A stretch of DNA of 64,000 nucleotides, from positions 102,354,733-102,418,732 of the forward strand of contig OZ035960.1 in NCBI GenBank assembly GCA_964034945.1. Reading direction: 5' to 3'. Positions within the stretch are counted from its first letter, which is position 1; the number at the start of each line of letters is the position of its first letter. The notes beneath the pieces were generated by a model. That model worked only from the letters and a program-made list of their open reading frames with translations, ran no database searches and was not told the origin of the DNA. Both the position numbers and the translations under genes were made by a program. The stretch comes from Chrysopilus asiliformis (lineage: Eukaryota; Arthropoda; Insecta; Diptera; Rhagionidae). Below are positions 10,255-22,163 of this stretch, piece by piece.

Positions 10255-10439
10255 TATTCTGTAATATTCTTTATCGTAAAATTATTTTCCTAATGTTTAA
10301 TTTTTTTAAACTTGCATTTTAAAAAGGATTTACTAACGTTTTGGTCAAACCGTAATCCAAGGTAAAAATGCTACTAAAAAAATACATTTTACTCAATTGT
10401 TGAATTTTTTTTAATCGATTAATATATTTTTTTTCAAAG

Positions 10440-11375
10440 GATCCTTTACCATTCGCCGATTCGACTCTATCAACTCCAATGTTCGATGATACTCATGGGA
10501 TACTAAGTTCACCTACAGCACAGCAGCAGCCGCCACAGACATCTCAAACCTCAACTAACTCAACAAGTAGTAATAACTGCAGTAGTAATAATAGCACAAA
10601 TCAAAGTACAACAACCGCCGGAATTATAGTCGATGATATGTTCCTATCACTGGAGACCGCATTTAGCGATGATTTCGAGAAAATCAAGCGTATTGCTAGT
10701 GAAGTACAACAGTTTTGTTCCGGTAACGACTATCCGGAAGTGATAATGGAAGTTACAATGCCGCATCAAGCCCAAACACTGCAAGTGCAACCCCCACCGC
10801 AGCCGCAACCGCCGCCACCACAGCCACTTCAACCAGAAGTTAGCACTAGTAACCAAACACCAACTTCAACAGTCACAAAGACACCAGCCAAGAAATATAA
10901 ACGTGCATCGATTAACAACAACAATAATAATAGTAATAACAACAGCAATAGTAGTAACAACAACAATACCAGTAGTAACAATAACAGCAGCAATAGTAAC
11001 AGTCCAAGTCAATGCAATGGACAGCGTAAGGAGAGATCCCTGCACTATTGTTCGATATGTTCCAAGGGTTTCAAGGACAAATACTCGGTGAACGTTCACA
11101 TACGCACTCATACCGGTGAAAAACCATTCGCCTGCTCACTGTGTGGAAAGAGCTTCCGGCAAAAGGCACATCTCGCAAAACACTATCAAACGCATCTCGC
11201 CCAAAAAAATAATGGCAACGTTGTGAAAAGTGGGAAACACTCCCAGCAAACCCTGCAAACGACATCTGCTGGTAGACAGCATAATTTACCGGCGGGGGGA
11301 CAACGCCAAATAAGTTCTAATACTAATAGTGGACCAACATTGCCACCGGCCAACGGACTTCTATCGAATAGATAG
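10440..11375 (+). CDS. Zinc-finger gene, terminal coding exon with two C2H2 fingers (unit A)
   Basis: The exon starts after acceptor TTTCAAAG and runs 312 codons to TAG; the first in-frame ATG (10479) is internal, because 13 codons precede it in phase with exon 2. Order: Gln/Thr/Ser/Asn-rich lead, the helix-like segment [20 protein letters not shown], Pro/Gln-rich and then Asn-rich runs. Two C2H2 fingers follow at about 11046-11200 (YCSICSKGF...H-x3-H; TGEKPF linker; [10 protein letters not shown]...H-x3-H), then a basic Gln/Ser-rich tail. It is a sequence-specific transcription factor by family. The three exons join to 532 C-terminal residues. A versus B: six differences, all silent. A fly developmental regulator is likely, but I do not assign a name. 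Confidence 0.85.
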   Translation, partial: DPLPFADSTLSTPMFDDTHGILSSPTAQQQPPQTSQTSTNSTSSNNCSSNNSTNQSTTTAGIIVDDMFLSLETAFSDDFEKIKRIASEVQQFCSGNDYPEVIMEVTMPHQAQTLQVQPPPQPQPPPPQPLQPEVSTSNQTPTSTVTKTPAKKYKRASINNNNNNSNNNSNSSNNNNTSSNNNSSNSNSPSQCNGQRKERSLHYCSICSKGFKDKYSVNVHIRTHTGEKPFACSLCGKSFRQKAHLAKHYQTHLAQKNNGNVVKSGKHSQQTLQTTSAGRQHNLPAGGQRQISSNTNSGPTLPPANGLLSNR

Positions 11376-12066
11376 AAACAACCTATAATTAGGAAATAGT
11401 GAAGCGTTTTTTAGATTTGTAATAATTTTATTGTTGATATTTAAATTTAGTTCTAGAACATACATATATGTGCATTTTATAAGTATCTTGTCTTGTGTCA
11501 TGCATTACTCTGCTAATTTATAGATACTTAAAAACAAAACATTTATTTCATTTAATTTCATTTCTAAATTATTGAAAAACAACAAAAAATTATATATTGA
11601 CTGATTAGACGACCGAAATATAAATGATATTATGGTCACAAGCTATTTATAAATTTAACTTTTTGCTTTCTTATATTTTTAATAATAATGTGTTTTTAAA
11701 TTATCATATATTTATCTCTCAAAATATTTTTAGTATTTTCATGTAAGACATCAATTTCCCAGAATAATAAATGCATATTCGTGGATGATTGGCAAATACA
11801 CCAAAATAAGTTGCAATCTTAACATTTTGCCCTAAAACAATTTAGCTCGTTATTTTAACATTTGAAACCGATATTTAAGAATGTCGATTCGATAAGTTTT
11901 ATGCAATTTTCACAACTTGATTCAAAATTCTTAACCTGTGTAGAATTAGCAATTCTGAATTTTGTGAGTTAACAACGATCTTGGTGTATCGAGGTTTTTG
12001 CAGGACACCGTAAATATTTTGACAACACCACCCCCAAGCAGCAATTTGAAACTCAGGCGGGACCCA
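11376..12066 (+). other. 3' UTR and downstream sequence of zinc-finger gene (unit A)
   Basis: AT-rich sequence after the stop codon, shared with unit B. AATAAA in GAATAATAAATGCAT (about 11764) is a candidate polyadenylation signal giving a UTR of about 0.4 kb. Nothing else was recognised up to the next foldback element. Confidence 0.5.
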
Positions 12067-12301
12067 GGGCACCAATCATGTATTCCGACGGGTCTCTGTC
12101 TTTCGACTTCGACGCAGCTTTTAACTCTTGTCTTCGCCATATCTGCAGCTTGAAATTTCGCGGAATCGTCACTATGAATCGAAACGTGATTCTGAACTGT
12201 CATTCCAGGAAATTTGAAGCTGCTGATATGGCGAAGTCAAGAGTTAAAAGCTGCGTCGAAGTCGAAAGACAGAGACGCGTCGGAATACATGATTGGTGCC
12301 C
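12067..12301. mobile_element. Foldback MITE, 235 bp, arms of about 100 bp (unit A, copy 1)
   Basis: Reads as one long hairpin: GGGCACCAATCATGTATTCC at the left end returns in reverse complement at the right end. Between them CTTTCGACTTCGACGCAGCT and the following TTTTAACTCTTG, CGCCATATC, AGCTTGAAATTTC pair with the other arm. The loop contains TCACTATGAATCGAAACG. It is the same family as the element at 15529-15762. Confidence 0.75.
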
Positions 12302-13457
12302 AGGTCGTAAAGTGCCGGTGGGAAATCCGTTTATGCGACGGTTACCTTGTGACCGGTGGCGATGGAACTGGTTTCAAATTGATAACTTTGTGACTGGTCC
12401 CATTGAAACCGGTTGAAAATTGGTGACATTTTGACCGGTTACAAATTCACTGTTGAAAATCGGTTACTTTGTGATGGATCACAATGAAACCGTTACAGAT
12501 CGGTAACTTTATGACCAGTCGGAAAGTTGTCCTTTTATTTGTTTTTAACGAGCTCGTTTATAATTCACTTACAAGCGAAGTAAAATTAGACAACTTAGGA
12601 CCAGGGCCATAATATTGTACTTACAGCGTTTTCTGATGTGCACTTGGAACACAAGATTACATTGACGTCACACTTAATCTGCCCCCCGCCCCCTGCCACC
12701 CCTGCCACCCCTGTCAAAATTCATCGCAAAAGGGTTGCGCGGAGACGGTTATTCGACCGTCGTTTTGCAACCTGCGTCAAAAAAGAGTTTCGCGGAAACG
12801 GTTATGCAACGGTTACTTTGTAATTATAGACGCAAAAACCCTGGGCAAAAACGGTTGCTTAACCGCCGCAGCACCGTTGCTGTGACGTTGCAGCAACCAA
12901 TTTGTGACCTCATATATTTTGCAACTCCGGTTGTCTTGCAACTGTCATGTGATCATTTTTTGTTACTTGGGACTAGTTTACAACAGAATTTTTTATACAA
13001 AAGAGCACTCACTTTTCCACTCGATTCAAAATCTATAATTTTCTCAAATTAAAAACAACCATATTATAATTTTGTTCAACTTTGCTTTTTTTTTTTAACA
13101 AATATCAAATTTTTGTGTTGCTGCATGAAATTTGGAGAAATTCTTACCCCAAGAAGAAGGGGGCCCAAAAAACCGCCCAAAAAACCGCCTTCTAAAGTAG
13201 GCCTTCAAACTTTTAACTTTTAAACAACTCTCTAAAGAAGGTCTTGAAATTTTAGGTCCCCAAATAGGCGTATTTGAATTACTTAATCGAAAAAGAAATT
13301 CAACAAGAGTTTTAATTTTTATGGGTCTCCGTAAAAAGTTTCCAAAAAAACGGTGTCAAAATTTGTAGGTACGCCACTGTCTCAATAAAATTGGAATTTT
13401 GCACCAAATGAGTTGTTAATCAATTAAAAAAATAAGAAAAATAGCTGGAAATTATAG
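12302..13457. other. Non-coding; degenerate CCGGT/AACCG repeats then GC-richer stretch (unit A)
   Basis: Bases 12340-12530 repeat variants of TTTGTGACCGGT and TTGAAAATCGGTTAC in both orientations, a short imperfect palindromic tandem. 12660-12900 hold GCGGAGACGGTTAT-type words with similar symmetry. No convincing gene. Bases after about 13052 are the right edge of the deletion seen in units C and D. Confidence 0.5.
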
Positions 13458-13801
13458 ACGTCTATTTCATAAGCAGGGCAATTTTGCAGGACAGGCACAT
13501 GATAGATTTAACAAAATCTGAAGCGGACATACCATATCGAGCTTAATTTTTTAAAAGGAAGGTCTCAGTTGAAAGATAACTAGCTGGCCGCTAGTCTATT
13601 AGTAGAGGCGCTATTAGAGGTCATTAATTGTTCAACTGGGATGTTCGTTTTAAAAAATGAGGCCCGTTAAAGTTTTACGATAGTTCAAAGACTATTAATT
13701 TTAAAAATAGCAAGGCTTTATAATTTTTTCATTAAAAACCTACTGTTTTTAATTGACCTGCAAGCAGCATGGCAAAACTTGCCCTGCGTATGAAATAGAC
13801 A
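13458..13801. mobile_element. hAT-like MITE, 344 bp (unit A, without nested MITE)
   Basis: Inverted ends TCTATTTCATAMGCAGGGCAA, flanked by GAAATTATAG on the left (13448-13457) and right (13802-13811); a target duplication of 8-10 bp suits the hAT superfamily. There is no transposase frame. In B, C and D the same element carries a nested 223-bp MITE, and in C a LINE has landed in its left target repeat. Confidence 0.7.
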
Positions 13802-15528
13802 GAAATTATAGTTAGATAAAAACTTTATTGTTACCGAGATAATAAGATCAAAAATAGTACAAGATTGTAATTGTGTATCTACTAGTGTAGAAATAGCAGA
13901 AACTAATATATTCGTTTTTGCAAGAATTTTATTCTAGCTATGGTAAAGAATTGAAAAACAAAAACAAGCCACTCTAGTTCTTGTAATTTTATGCTGATAC
14001 AGATTTACCAACACAGTTTTTAGTTTAAATTTAAATTCTCTATTTAAGACAATTTATTCAATAAATTCTATTTGCAATACTAGATCCAAATTCGTTATTA
14101 TCAGCTTGTTAAAAACCAGCTGCTATTTTATGTAAATGATAAAACGGTTTTTAGGATGTTCACAAACCTGTGATTAAAGAATTCATAAAAAATCAGTTTT
14201 TAACCTTAAAATACGATGAAACATTTCATAATTTTTCTGAAATTAAAATGTACCTTGCTTATACTCAGATGTAACAAAAATACTTGCGCCTAGAAATAAT
14301 TCTCCATAAATTATTTACCATTTTAAAACCTGGGCATACACCGCTACAGTAAAACAAATGCCCAATTGTACTAAAATTCTACAATTTTTATTAACATTAC
14401 AATTTTTATACAGTTTTGTGTTTAGAGCCATCAATTCGAAATATTGCTTGTATATTTCCAAAAATGGCCTCCTGGTTACCCTCCTAGATCTGGGTCTGAA
14501 ATATTTTTAAGAAAAAAATAGACGAAAATGAAAGGAAAAAAATATTTTTAAACTGAGATTATAATTTTAGTTACAAACTTAATGTTTATTATTTATTAAC
14601 TTTAATTTCATTTCTACTGCCATTTTTCACACACAAAATATCCATGTATATTTATTGTTATTTTTTTATAAATACAACTATTATATTAATTACTATTACA
14701 TAACAATACTCGTGCATAATTATAGAAAAAAGTATTTTATATAATTGTTAAAGTAATTTTTTTTTTATTAAAATTTTTATTTTTACATTTCTCCTGTTTA
14801 GTTAAAATAATTTTTTTTAGTGATTTTATGTATTTATAATGATATTTTTTTTTTGTACTATGAATTGTTGAAAAATTTAAATTAATTATTATTATTTGTT
14901 CTTTATTTTAATTCATATCTTGCCTGTATTATATGAAATGGCTGTTTAAAACATATATTTTTTGTTATAAAATTTTAAGAAAATACTTTTGATTAATAAA
15001 GATTTTAAGTTGATTTCAGTGTTATCTCGAGCCTTAAAATATTAAATTTTGTTTAAGTTTTTTATATAAAATAAAAGTTGAATTAAAAAATTGTATAGAG
15101 AAGTAGTTTTATTCAATTATTAGATCAATCGCTATATTACATAATAGCCTTGTCTGTATGTTCACTTAAAACTTGAGAACCACTGAACCGATTTGGAAGA
15201 AACTTTCAGGGGAGCTTACTGGCATCAAGGAGACAATGAATCAACCCAAGGTTCCCCGCCCTTCTTTACTAACTTTTGGACATTGAAACAATTAACCACC
15301 ACTAAAAAATGCGTTGGTATTACTAAACTAAACTTTCCGATATTGTTTGTATCGGTGCCATTAAGGAATCAGAATTTTGTCATAATTTTCCAATTTTTCG
15401 ATTCCTTGAAATATTCGGGACGAAGGGAGGAGGGGGTGCCCTGTAAGAACATCGCAAATAATTTTTTTCCCCTTTTCCTCGAAAAAAACTGATATTAGAG
15501 AGTTTCCGGGACTGCTGATCACGAACCT
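13802..15528. other. AT-rich non-coding, shared by all units; no gene seen
   Basis: About 1.7 kb, nearly identical at 29027-30765, 49844-51581 and 63249 to the window end. Stretches of A/T with many TTTTTATA words. The part from about 15150 (ACTTGAGAACCACTGAACCG) resembles the edge of some dispersed repeat. A 99-codon frame at 15193-15492 is kept in three units, but it starts with TTG and lacks any domain. Confidence 0.55.
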
Positions 15529-15762
15529 GGGCTGGAATCATGTATCTCGACGCGTCCCTTTCTTTCGACTTCGACGCAGCTTTTAACTCTTGACTTCGCC
15601 ATATCTGCAGCTTCAAATTTCCTGGAGTGACACTCAGAATCATGTTTCGATTCATAGTGACGATTCCGAGAAATTTCAAGCTGCAGATATGGCGAAGTCA
15701 AGAGTCCAAAGCTGCGTCGAAGTCGAAAGACAGGGACGCGTCGAGATACATGATTCCAGCCC
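15529..15762. mobile_element. Foldback MITE, 234 bp (unit A, copy 2)
   Basis: A hairpin with ends GGGCTGGAATCATGTATCTC and the reverse complement, arms of about 110 bp and a short loop. It is a diverged relative of the element at 12067-12301, sharing TTTCGACTTCGACGCAGCTT. Followed by about 270 bp of plain AT-rich DNA to the unit end. Confidence 0.8.
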
Positions 15763-16041
15763 TGATGTTTAAATTTCAAAATTCGAGACGAGAGGTTCTG
15801 AAAGCATAGCGATCTTTTTGTTTTTAAGACATATTTTTTTATTTTTTTTTTTGTAAAATTATTTATTAATCCTGAAACTAATTGACGGCAACAGATTTTC
15901 GTCGCAGCAATATTTTGAGAAAACCGGGATTTTCAAAGATTTCGTTTTTAAAATGTTATACCACGAAACAGGATAATTGGATTTGCAAAAAAAAATTGGA
16001 TTTGGTTTTTTGCGTTTTACTCCGAAACTAAGAATATTTTA

Positions 16042-17327
16042 GCTTTTCACAAGAACTTATACCTCGAACCGTTATCGAGATATACAGGATTTAGCACAAA
16101 TCTTAGATCTGAAAACGCAAAAAAAACTAAATCACAACATATCGAATGAAAAAAAATCACCTAATGTATAAAAAACGCGCAATCGGTGCTTTTCACCATC
16201 CTCTTAAGTGCGCGATTAATTTTTAATTTAGCCACTGTCGGCTATTTTGTGTACGTGATTGTATTTCGGGTATAGAACTGTCGAAATATTCAAAAAAGGA
16301 TCCTTCTTGAATGTTTCTTTTTCGGCATTTTTTACTTCCTTCGACAATCGACAGCTAAGCACTTTCCTTGCACTTCCACATGTTGCACTTCCCTAACTAC
16401 CAAATGCCTACCTTTCATACCTTCTTTTGATGTACTGCAAAAAGAAGATAAACATAAGAAATTGCCTAAAGAATTTTGCCTTTTTCGGTGTATTTTTTCG
16501 TGGATCCTTCCCAACCTCGCTTTCTGCTCCTGTTCGGTAAATGTTCCTACATCCTTATTAGTTTGTTTTCGTCCGGTGAGGATTTTTTACTGGGATTTTT
16601 CCCAAGTTTTCCTTTTTTGGTCTCTTCAGTGTGTTTCGCTTCGTGTTTTCTTTAAAAACAGCCTGATGGCAATGTTTTTCACAAAAAAATGTCAAAGAAA
16701 AAATACGCCATGCTAATTTTTACTATTTGTCTTCTTATATTTCCTCTTCAAGGTTTTTCGAAATTCTGTTTTACGAAATTTCAGGCCATTATGTAAATAG
16801 CGTAAAAGCGAGCCTTCACTAATTTTCACTCAAAAACGGCACTTTATTATGATAAAACCCGAACTTTTATCAACCCGCGCGGCACAGAAAAACACTTTTT
16901 CGAAAACTAAAACGCGGCACACGACTACGAGCCTTCACTAATTCACTAATTCACTAATTGTTTTTACCGGATTCACTAATTTTTCACTCAAAAACGGCAC
17001 ATTATTATGATAAAATCCGAACTTTTATCATGCCCGCGCGACACAGAAAAACTATTTTTCGAAAACTAAAACGCGGCACGACTTTGACAGACATTTTTCA
17101 AAACCGAACTTTGAACGTTAACGTTAACAATTAAATTTTATTTAAAAAACAAAATCAAACACAAAAAAACCAAAAACTGACAGCAAAAAATAAACGAAAA
17201 ATTTTCTAGGTCAAAAAATGAGGTCATTTCAACGCCTACTAATCCACGTATTGACAAGTATTGATGACGTTTTGCTTACGTTTTGCTTACGTTTTGCATG
17301 CGACGAGGCATTCGGTACCCGTTCGGT
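16042..17327. other. Non-coding start of unit B with 158-bp duplication
   Basis: Equivalent of 1736-3010 in A, with the same direct duplication (16827 and 16985). It carries the variants GCGTAAAAGCG and CATGCCCGCGCGAC that pair it with unit D rather than A or C. One extra TTGCTTACGTTT repeat lies at about 17271-17290. Confidence 0.65.
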
Positions 17328-17373
17328 GAGCACGAAGTGCTCAGTTGTGAGTTTTTGTCGAAGCGGCAAGACG
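17328..17373 (+). promoter_or_regulatory. Candidate core promoter of RRP1-like gene, unit B
   Basis: Same palindrome (GAGCAC-GAA-GTGCTC), initiator-like TCAGTT and downstream AGACG as in unit A, with one substitution between them (GTCGAAGCGG for GTCGGAGCGG), shared with unit D. Confidence 0.3.
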
Positions 17374-17504
17374 TTTTTCAGCATCAAAAAGGTAAATAAA
17401 TTAAATTAAATAAAAAAAAAGTGATTAATTGTAAAAAAAAAATTGTAAATATTTTGTGAATATAAATTGTAAAGTTATTGTGAGAAAAAAAAAGAAAAGG
17501 GAAA

Positions 17505-18116
17505 ATGTATAAAGAATATTTAAATTGTTTGTTTTTGCCTATATTTTCAATTTTGACAAGGGACAAAATTATTAAAAATTTGACAGGAGCCACTGACGTC
17601 AGGAAAAGCGAACTAAGGGCTCTTCGATCATTTCTTTCCGAACTGGAGGTGCATGGCGGGTATGGTCTTCAGCGTGCCTTTGTTAATTTGTGGAAAATTA
17701 TTTATATTGCAATGCGCACGTCTGAAGACCAGCACGCAGCCTACGATTTTGGTACCTTGATATTTTCCTTTTCGGACTATTCAACGCAGGTTGCTTTTTT
17801 GAAGGCTTTCATGATAGCAACCTGTGATGAATGGTCGGAAATGGAAAATACCAATAGCAGAAAAATCAGGGAATTGATGGTCGAGTTGCTTGCGAGGATG
17901 TTCTACACGTTACGGGAGCAACAATGGCGTCGGCAATTGATTGAACAGCTCACCGTAGCAGTGGAGGACATCCTTGCGAGCAACAAGATGAGCTCGAGTT
18001 TGGCTAATCTTTTCGGTTTGATATATATGGATGAGTTGGCCACAATGTCCCGCGGCAATATTCGTGGTAAGGATTTTGTGGCCATACTCAAACCATTTAA
18101 ATTTCTTATGTCATAA
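17505..18116 (+). CDS. Nop52/RRP1-like protein, short paralogue (unit B)
   Basis: Intact 203-codon copy. It differs from the unit A protein at S30T, I37L, R50H, H92Y and C182S; these five substitutions are the only base differences in the whole coding sequence, and every one changes the residue. The first three are shared with unit D, C182S with unit C, and H92Y is unique. The domain content, A-rich leader and downstream hairpins match unit A. The changes are mostly conservative, and none falls in the tryptophan-containing helices. Confidence 0.72.
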   Translation: MYKEYLNCLFLPIFSILTRDKIIKNLTGATDVRKSELRALRSFLSELEVHGGYGLQRAFVNLWKIIYIAMRTSEDQHAAYDFGTLIFSFSDYSTQVAFLKAFMIATCDEWSEMENTNSRKIRELMVELLARMFYTLREQQWRRQLIEQLTVAVEDILASNKMSSSLANLFGLIYMDELATMSRGNIRGKDFVAILKPFKFLMS

Positions 18117-18405
18117 AATTCGCAGTAACGGTAACGGTAACGGTTTTAGTACTTAAGTCAAAATTTTTCATTCAAGTTTAGACTCTGGACAGAGGCCAGA
18201 GGGGGGGTAAATGGGGAATTGTGGTTTGTAATAAATATTTACAAACCATTATTCTCAATTCCTACTCTTAACCTCCGAGTGGTACCCCCTGGAAACCTAG
18301 ATTAGTTTCGAAATCGGGACTAATCTAGGGCTAATAAGAGAGGAAGAAACTTTATATATTTTCAGGTTGCCAACAGCCATTGTCTGCACAAAAAATCGTT
18401 AATTT

Positions 18406-19620
18406 TCAAAAATAGTCAAAATTTTCAAATATTAATGCCAATATCTCGAGAACGAATAAAGATAACGACTAACTGTAAAAAGGAAATGGTAGGGACTATT
18501 GTTACCCTTAATTTATCTCTTATATACCACTACGAAAAAACGGCTAGTTTTAAAGAAAATCGAGTAATTTCGTTAATTTTGGTTTTTCATGATTTACTCC
18601 GAAACTAAGCATTTTTCGATAGTCTTACATATGACCAAAGTTGAAGATAACCAAATTTGCTACACTTTTGTCTTGAACTTGAATTCTGTATCTCGAACCG
18701 TTATCGAGATATAGCGGATTTAGCACAAATCTTAGATCTGAAAACGCAAAAAAACTAAATCACGGCATATCTCGATAACGGTTTGAGATACTGAGTTTCA
18801 GTAAAAGGCAGAATTGTAGGAAATATTATTGTCTTCAACTTTGGTCATACATAAGACTATCGAAAAATGTGCGGTTTCGGAGTAAATCGCGAAAAACAAA
18901 AATTACCGAAAAGGTTTTTTTTCTGTCGAGAATTTTAGTTTTTCGCCATTTCCTCGAAAACTAACAGTTCTTTCGTAGTGACATGTAAGAGAGAAATTAA
19001 AGGTAATAATAGTCCCCAAAATTTCCTTTTTACAGATAGTCTTTATCTTTATTCGTTTTCGAGATATTGACATTAATATCTGAAAATTTTGATTATTTGA
19101 GTTCCGTGATTTTGGTTTTTCATGATTTACTCCGAAACTAAGCATTTTTCGATAGTCTTACATATGACCAAAGTTGAAGATAACCAAATTTGCTACACTT
19201 TTGTCTTGAACTTGAATTCTGTATCTCGAACGGTTATCGAGATATAGCGGATTTAGCACAAATCTTAGATCTGAAAACGCAAAAAAACTAAATCACGGCA
19301 TATCTCGATAACCGTTTGAGATACTGAGTTTCAGTAAAAGGAACAATTGTAGGAAATGTTATTGTCTTCAACCCTGGTCATACATAAGACTATCGAAAAA
19401 TGTGCAATTTCGGAGTAAATCGCAAAAAAAAACAAAAATTACCGAAAAGGTTTTTTTTTGTCGAGAATTTTAGTTTTTGGCCATTTCCTTGAAAACTAGC
19501 AATTCTTTCGTAATGACATGTAAGAAATAAATTAAAGGTAATAATAGTTCCCACTACTTGTTTTTGAGCGTCAATTTTTATCTTTATCCGTTCTCGAGAT
19601 ATTGTCATTATAGTGTAAAA
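18406..19620. repeat. Two adjacent imperfect palindromes, unit B
   Basis: Same arrangement as 4090-5300 in unit A, with both palindromes complete to the same extent. A few point differences (CAAATATT, TGACCAAAG, TTTCCTTTTTACAG) distinguish it from A. Confidence 0.7.
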
Positions 19621-20283
19621 ATATTGATTTTAGCAATTTTCTTGCGAACTAACGGTACTTTCATAGTGGTTTCCTCGACTACCAAAAGCGCTAGAACTTC
19701 AGGACCTGGCGTGTTTGAAAGAGGTTGGACCAAAACTCAACCCCGCATCATTAGCTGAAAAAGTCAAAAATGGCGTTTGGTACACGATAAGAATCAAGGG
19801 ACGAAATGTCAAATTTAATTCCTTATTATTTATCTGAAAGGACACGAAACGTTATGGTAACGTAACGAAATAACGATTTTCCGGTTTTTTCTTCAACATT
19901 GCGTTATAACGTTATAGAAATATAATTACATTACAATAATGAAAAACGTACCGATTTATTTATTTTTTTTTTGCTTTATTTTATTTTTTATTATTTTTTT
20001 GTGAAAAGTTCATCAATTATAACCCCACAGACCTACCACCAGCATAAAATATAATTTAAAATATTGGCGTAGTATTTTTAATCATATTTTGATTTTAAAT
20101 TGGACTTTGTTTTGGCCAGATTCAGTCTATTTCAGGAGATACGAAAAAGAAAATCTTTTAACCAATTTTTTTGGTATCGAAAATATTTTTCTTTTGGTAT
20201 TTCCATAAGTAGAGTGAATCTGGCGAAAGCAAACTCCGACTCACAATCAGCGACGAAAAAATTGCCTAAAATTCAATATCTTT

Positions 20284-20681
20284 GAGCCTGTTCACATTGG
20301 TTGAAATAGTCCGCCTAAATAGGACATAAACTGGCAACATTAGGGCAAGGTGAGGAAGTGGGACTGCTGATAGGAAAATCATCCTCAATCAAAACTAAAA
20401 ACTCCATTCTCAGAGTTCCGCCTGTCGTGCTCTGATTGGTTGGCTGCCACACTGAATGTGTTCCATTGTCATTATTGTTTCGGTCGTCGTCGATGCAACA
20501 CGTCGCAAAGCAAAAGGCAGTCACGTATTACTTGCAATTCTTTAGAAATGTTCCGTTTCCCAAATGCTTCACGCCAGTCTGATTGCTCACAGCTACTGGT
20601 TCAAATAGTCTCAATCTGAACACGAGCAATATTTCATCCGTCCTATTTAGGCGGACTATTTCAACCAATCTGAACAGGCTC
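20284..20681. mobile_element. 398-bp MITE with 42-bp inverted repeats (unit B)
   Basis: Orthologous to the element at 5964-6361, with the same TTT flanks and one or two base changes. Preceded by 0.66 kb of non-coding DNA (19621-20283) with nothing recognised. Confidence 0.75.
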
Positions 20682-20717
20682 TTTGATATTGACACAAAAA
20701 ATGTCGTTTTTGTTGTA

Positions 20718-21286
20718 AAGGGTGGTTAAATTTTAAGGGCCGATGTTGAATGTGAACCACACCTAAACGTCAAGTTTTTTTCTGCATTTCATTTGACATT
20801 TCTCAATTTCAAACTAACTCAATTTGAACCATGGAAAGATACACAATCGAGCAACGCGTTAAAGTTATTCAGGCTTATTATGAAAATGGGCGTTCAAATC
20901 AAAATGCATATCGTGCACTTCGTGAAATACGGCCCGATGATGCCGCCAGCCCATAAACCGCACCAAACAGTCACTCTTTGTGGGTGCATTGGTTTTTCGA
21001 CAATCACTCTTGGATTATCATTCGCCCAAATGCGGATGTTCTGCTTATTGACGAATCCACTGAGGTGAAAATGTGCCTCATCACTGAAGATGATTTTCTT
21101 CGAAAATTGATCGCCCATTTTCATAATAAGCCTGAATAACTTTAACGCGTTGCTCGATTGTGTATCTTTCCATGGTTCAAATTGAGTTAGTCTGAAATTG
21201 AGAAATGTCAAATGAAATGCAGAAAAAAACTTGACGTTTAGGTGTGGTTCACATTCAACATCGGCCCTTAAAATTTAACCACCCTT
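20718..21286. mobile_element. Mariner-derived foldback element, 569 bp (unit B)
   Basis: Same structure and length as the copy at 6398-6966. The left arm has one change (TTTCAAACTAAC for TTTCAGACTAAC) that the right arm lacks, so the arms have not been re-homogenised since unit duplication. Confidence 0.85.
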
Positions 21287-22163
21287 TATAAAGGCCGCCC
21301 TCCATTACCATGACTTCGGCAACTGCAAAAAAATAGACCCACATTTATGTGAAGATACGTTGACGAGAAAGGGAGATAAGAATCAACTGCAAAAATTTGT
21401 CGGCAACTGCAAGAATAATTTACCCTGTTTTTTTATGGCGATTTTATGGCGATTTCTACTACAATCACACATTGTCCCTGTAAGTGAATAGTAAGCACGG
21501 ACACATTCAAACTGTTATTATAGCGTGATAGCATTTTTCTCCTTCGCATGCATAGTCAAAAGCTTTGTTAACAAGCCAATTTGAACATTATATTCATAGC
21601 ATAAGGTTTGATATGATTGCTATAAAATTGTAAAACTGGAAGGGATAAAAAAGCTTAAGTATAATTATCCCTGATTGCCAAATATTTTTTCTATGCATTC
21701 GTTGTTGATTGCATGTTCCTCAGCAGTCGATACTTCTTTCTCTAGCAGGTTTTAAAAATGGAAAAAACCATAACTCGAGCAGTTTTTACTTCAAAATGTT
21801 AGCCTTTTTTTGTTTTCAGTGGAAATAAAAAGACCTATGGACGAATGCATATTAGACAACAGCGCAAACTTTTGTGTCTACTGTGCTTTTAAGTGACGCG
21901 AGTATTTTCTGGTTTGTGCCTTAGCTGAACACGTGGCGATGGGATATTAAGTTTTTGATTGAAAAATTCATGCTTCTTCTAAAATGATTTGTTTGATTTG
22001 AATTGTCTGTGTTATACATTGTTTTTGGTACAGTACACATGAAGAAAAATGTGTGTCTATAAAACTGGTGTAAAATTTTCGATTACTAGTACTTAGTAAC
22101 ATTTTTCTTGAATTTAGTAATGGAGTTTATGACCACTTTGTAATTAAATAAAAAAAAACTTGA
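21287..22163. other. Non-coding, unit B; no gene seen
   Basis: Equivalent of 6967-7842 in unit A, with scattered point differences; no recognisable feature. Confidence 0.5.

Larger units (their letters stand above)
9202..10439. other. Intron of zinc-finger gene with repeats (unit A)
   Basis: This 1.24-kb intron carries ACGAAATAACGTAACGAAAC-type words, a long pyrimidine tract and a pogo-like mini-element. Unit B carries about 50 extra bases near 23562-23612 that A lacks. Long frames read through the pyrimidine tract are low-complexity artefacts. Confidence 0.6.
1724..16029. repeat. Segmental repeat unit A (14.3 kb)
   Basis: First of four head-to-tail units. Boundaries are set at the recurring AAGAATATTTTA site, where TE1 is inserted before A and C. 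Contents in order: 1.4 kb non-coding, RRP1-like gene, imperfect palindromes, three or four MITEs, three zinc-finger gene exons, foldback elements, AT-rich tail. It lacks the 223-bp MITE present in B, C and D. It also lacks a 22-bp stretch near 13954 that the other units share. Confidence 0.93.

Noticed and set aside
12078..12416. 112-codon frame in the foldback MITE (and 27036-27449) as a gene
   Set aside because: Translation of a hairpin transposon; similar peptides appear on both strands because of the inverted arms.
15193..15492. 99-codon frame conserved in units A, B and C as a possible gene
   Set aside because: Starts with TTG, has no domain, lies in AT-rich repeat DNA, and identity between units is no higher than in surrounding non-coding sequence.
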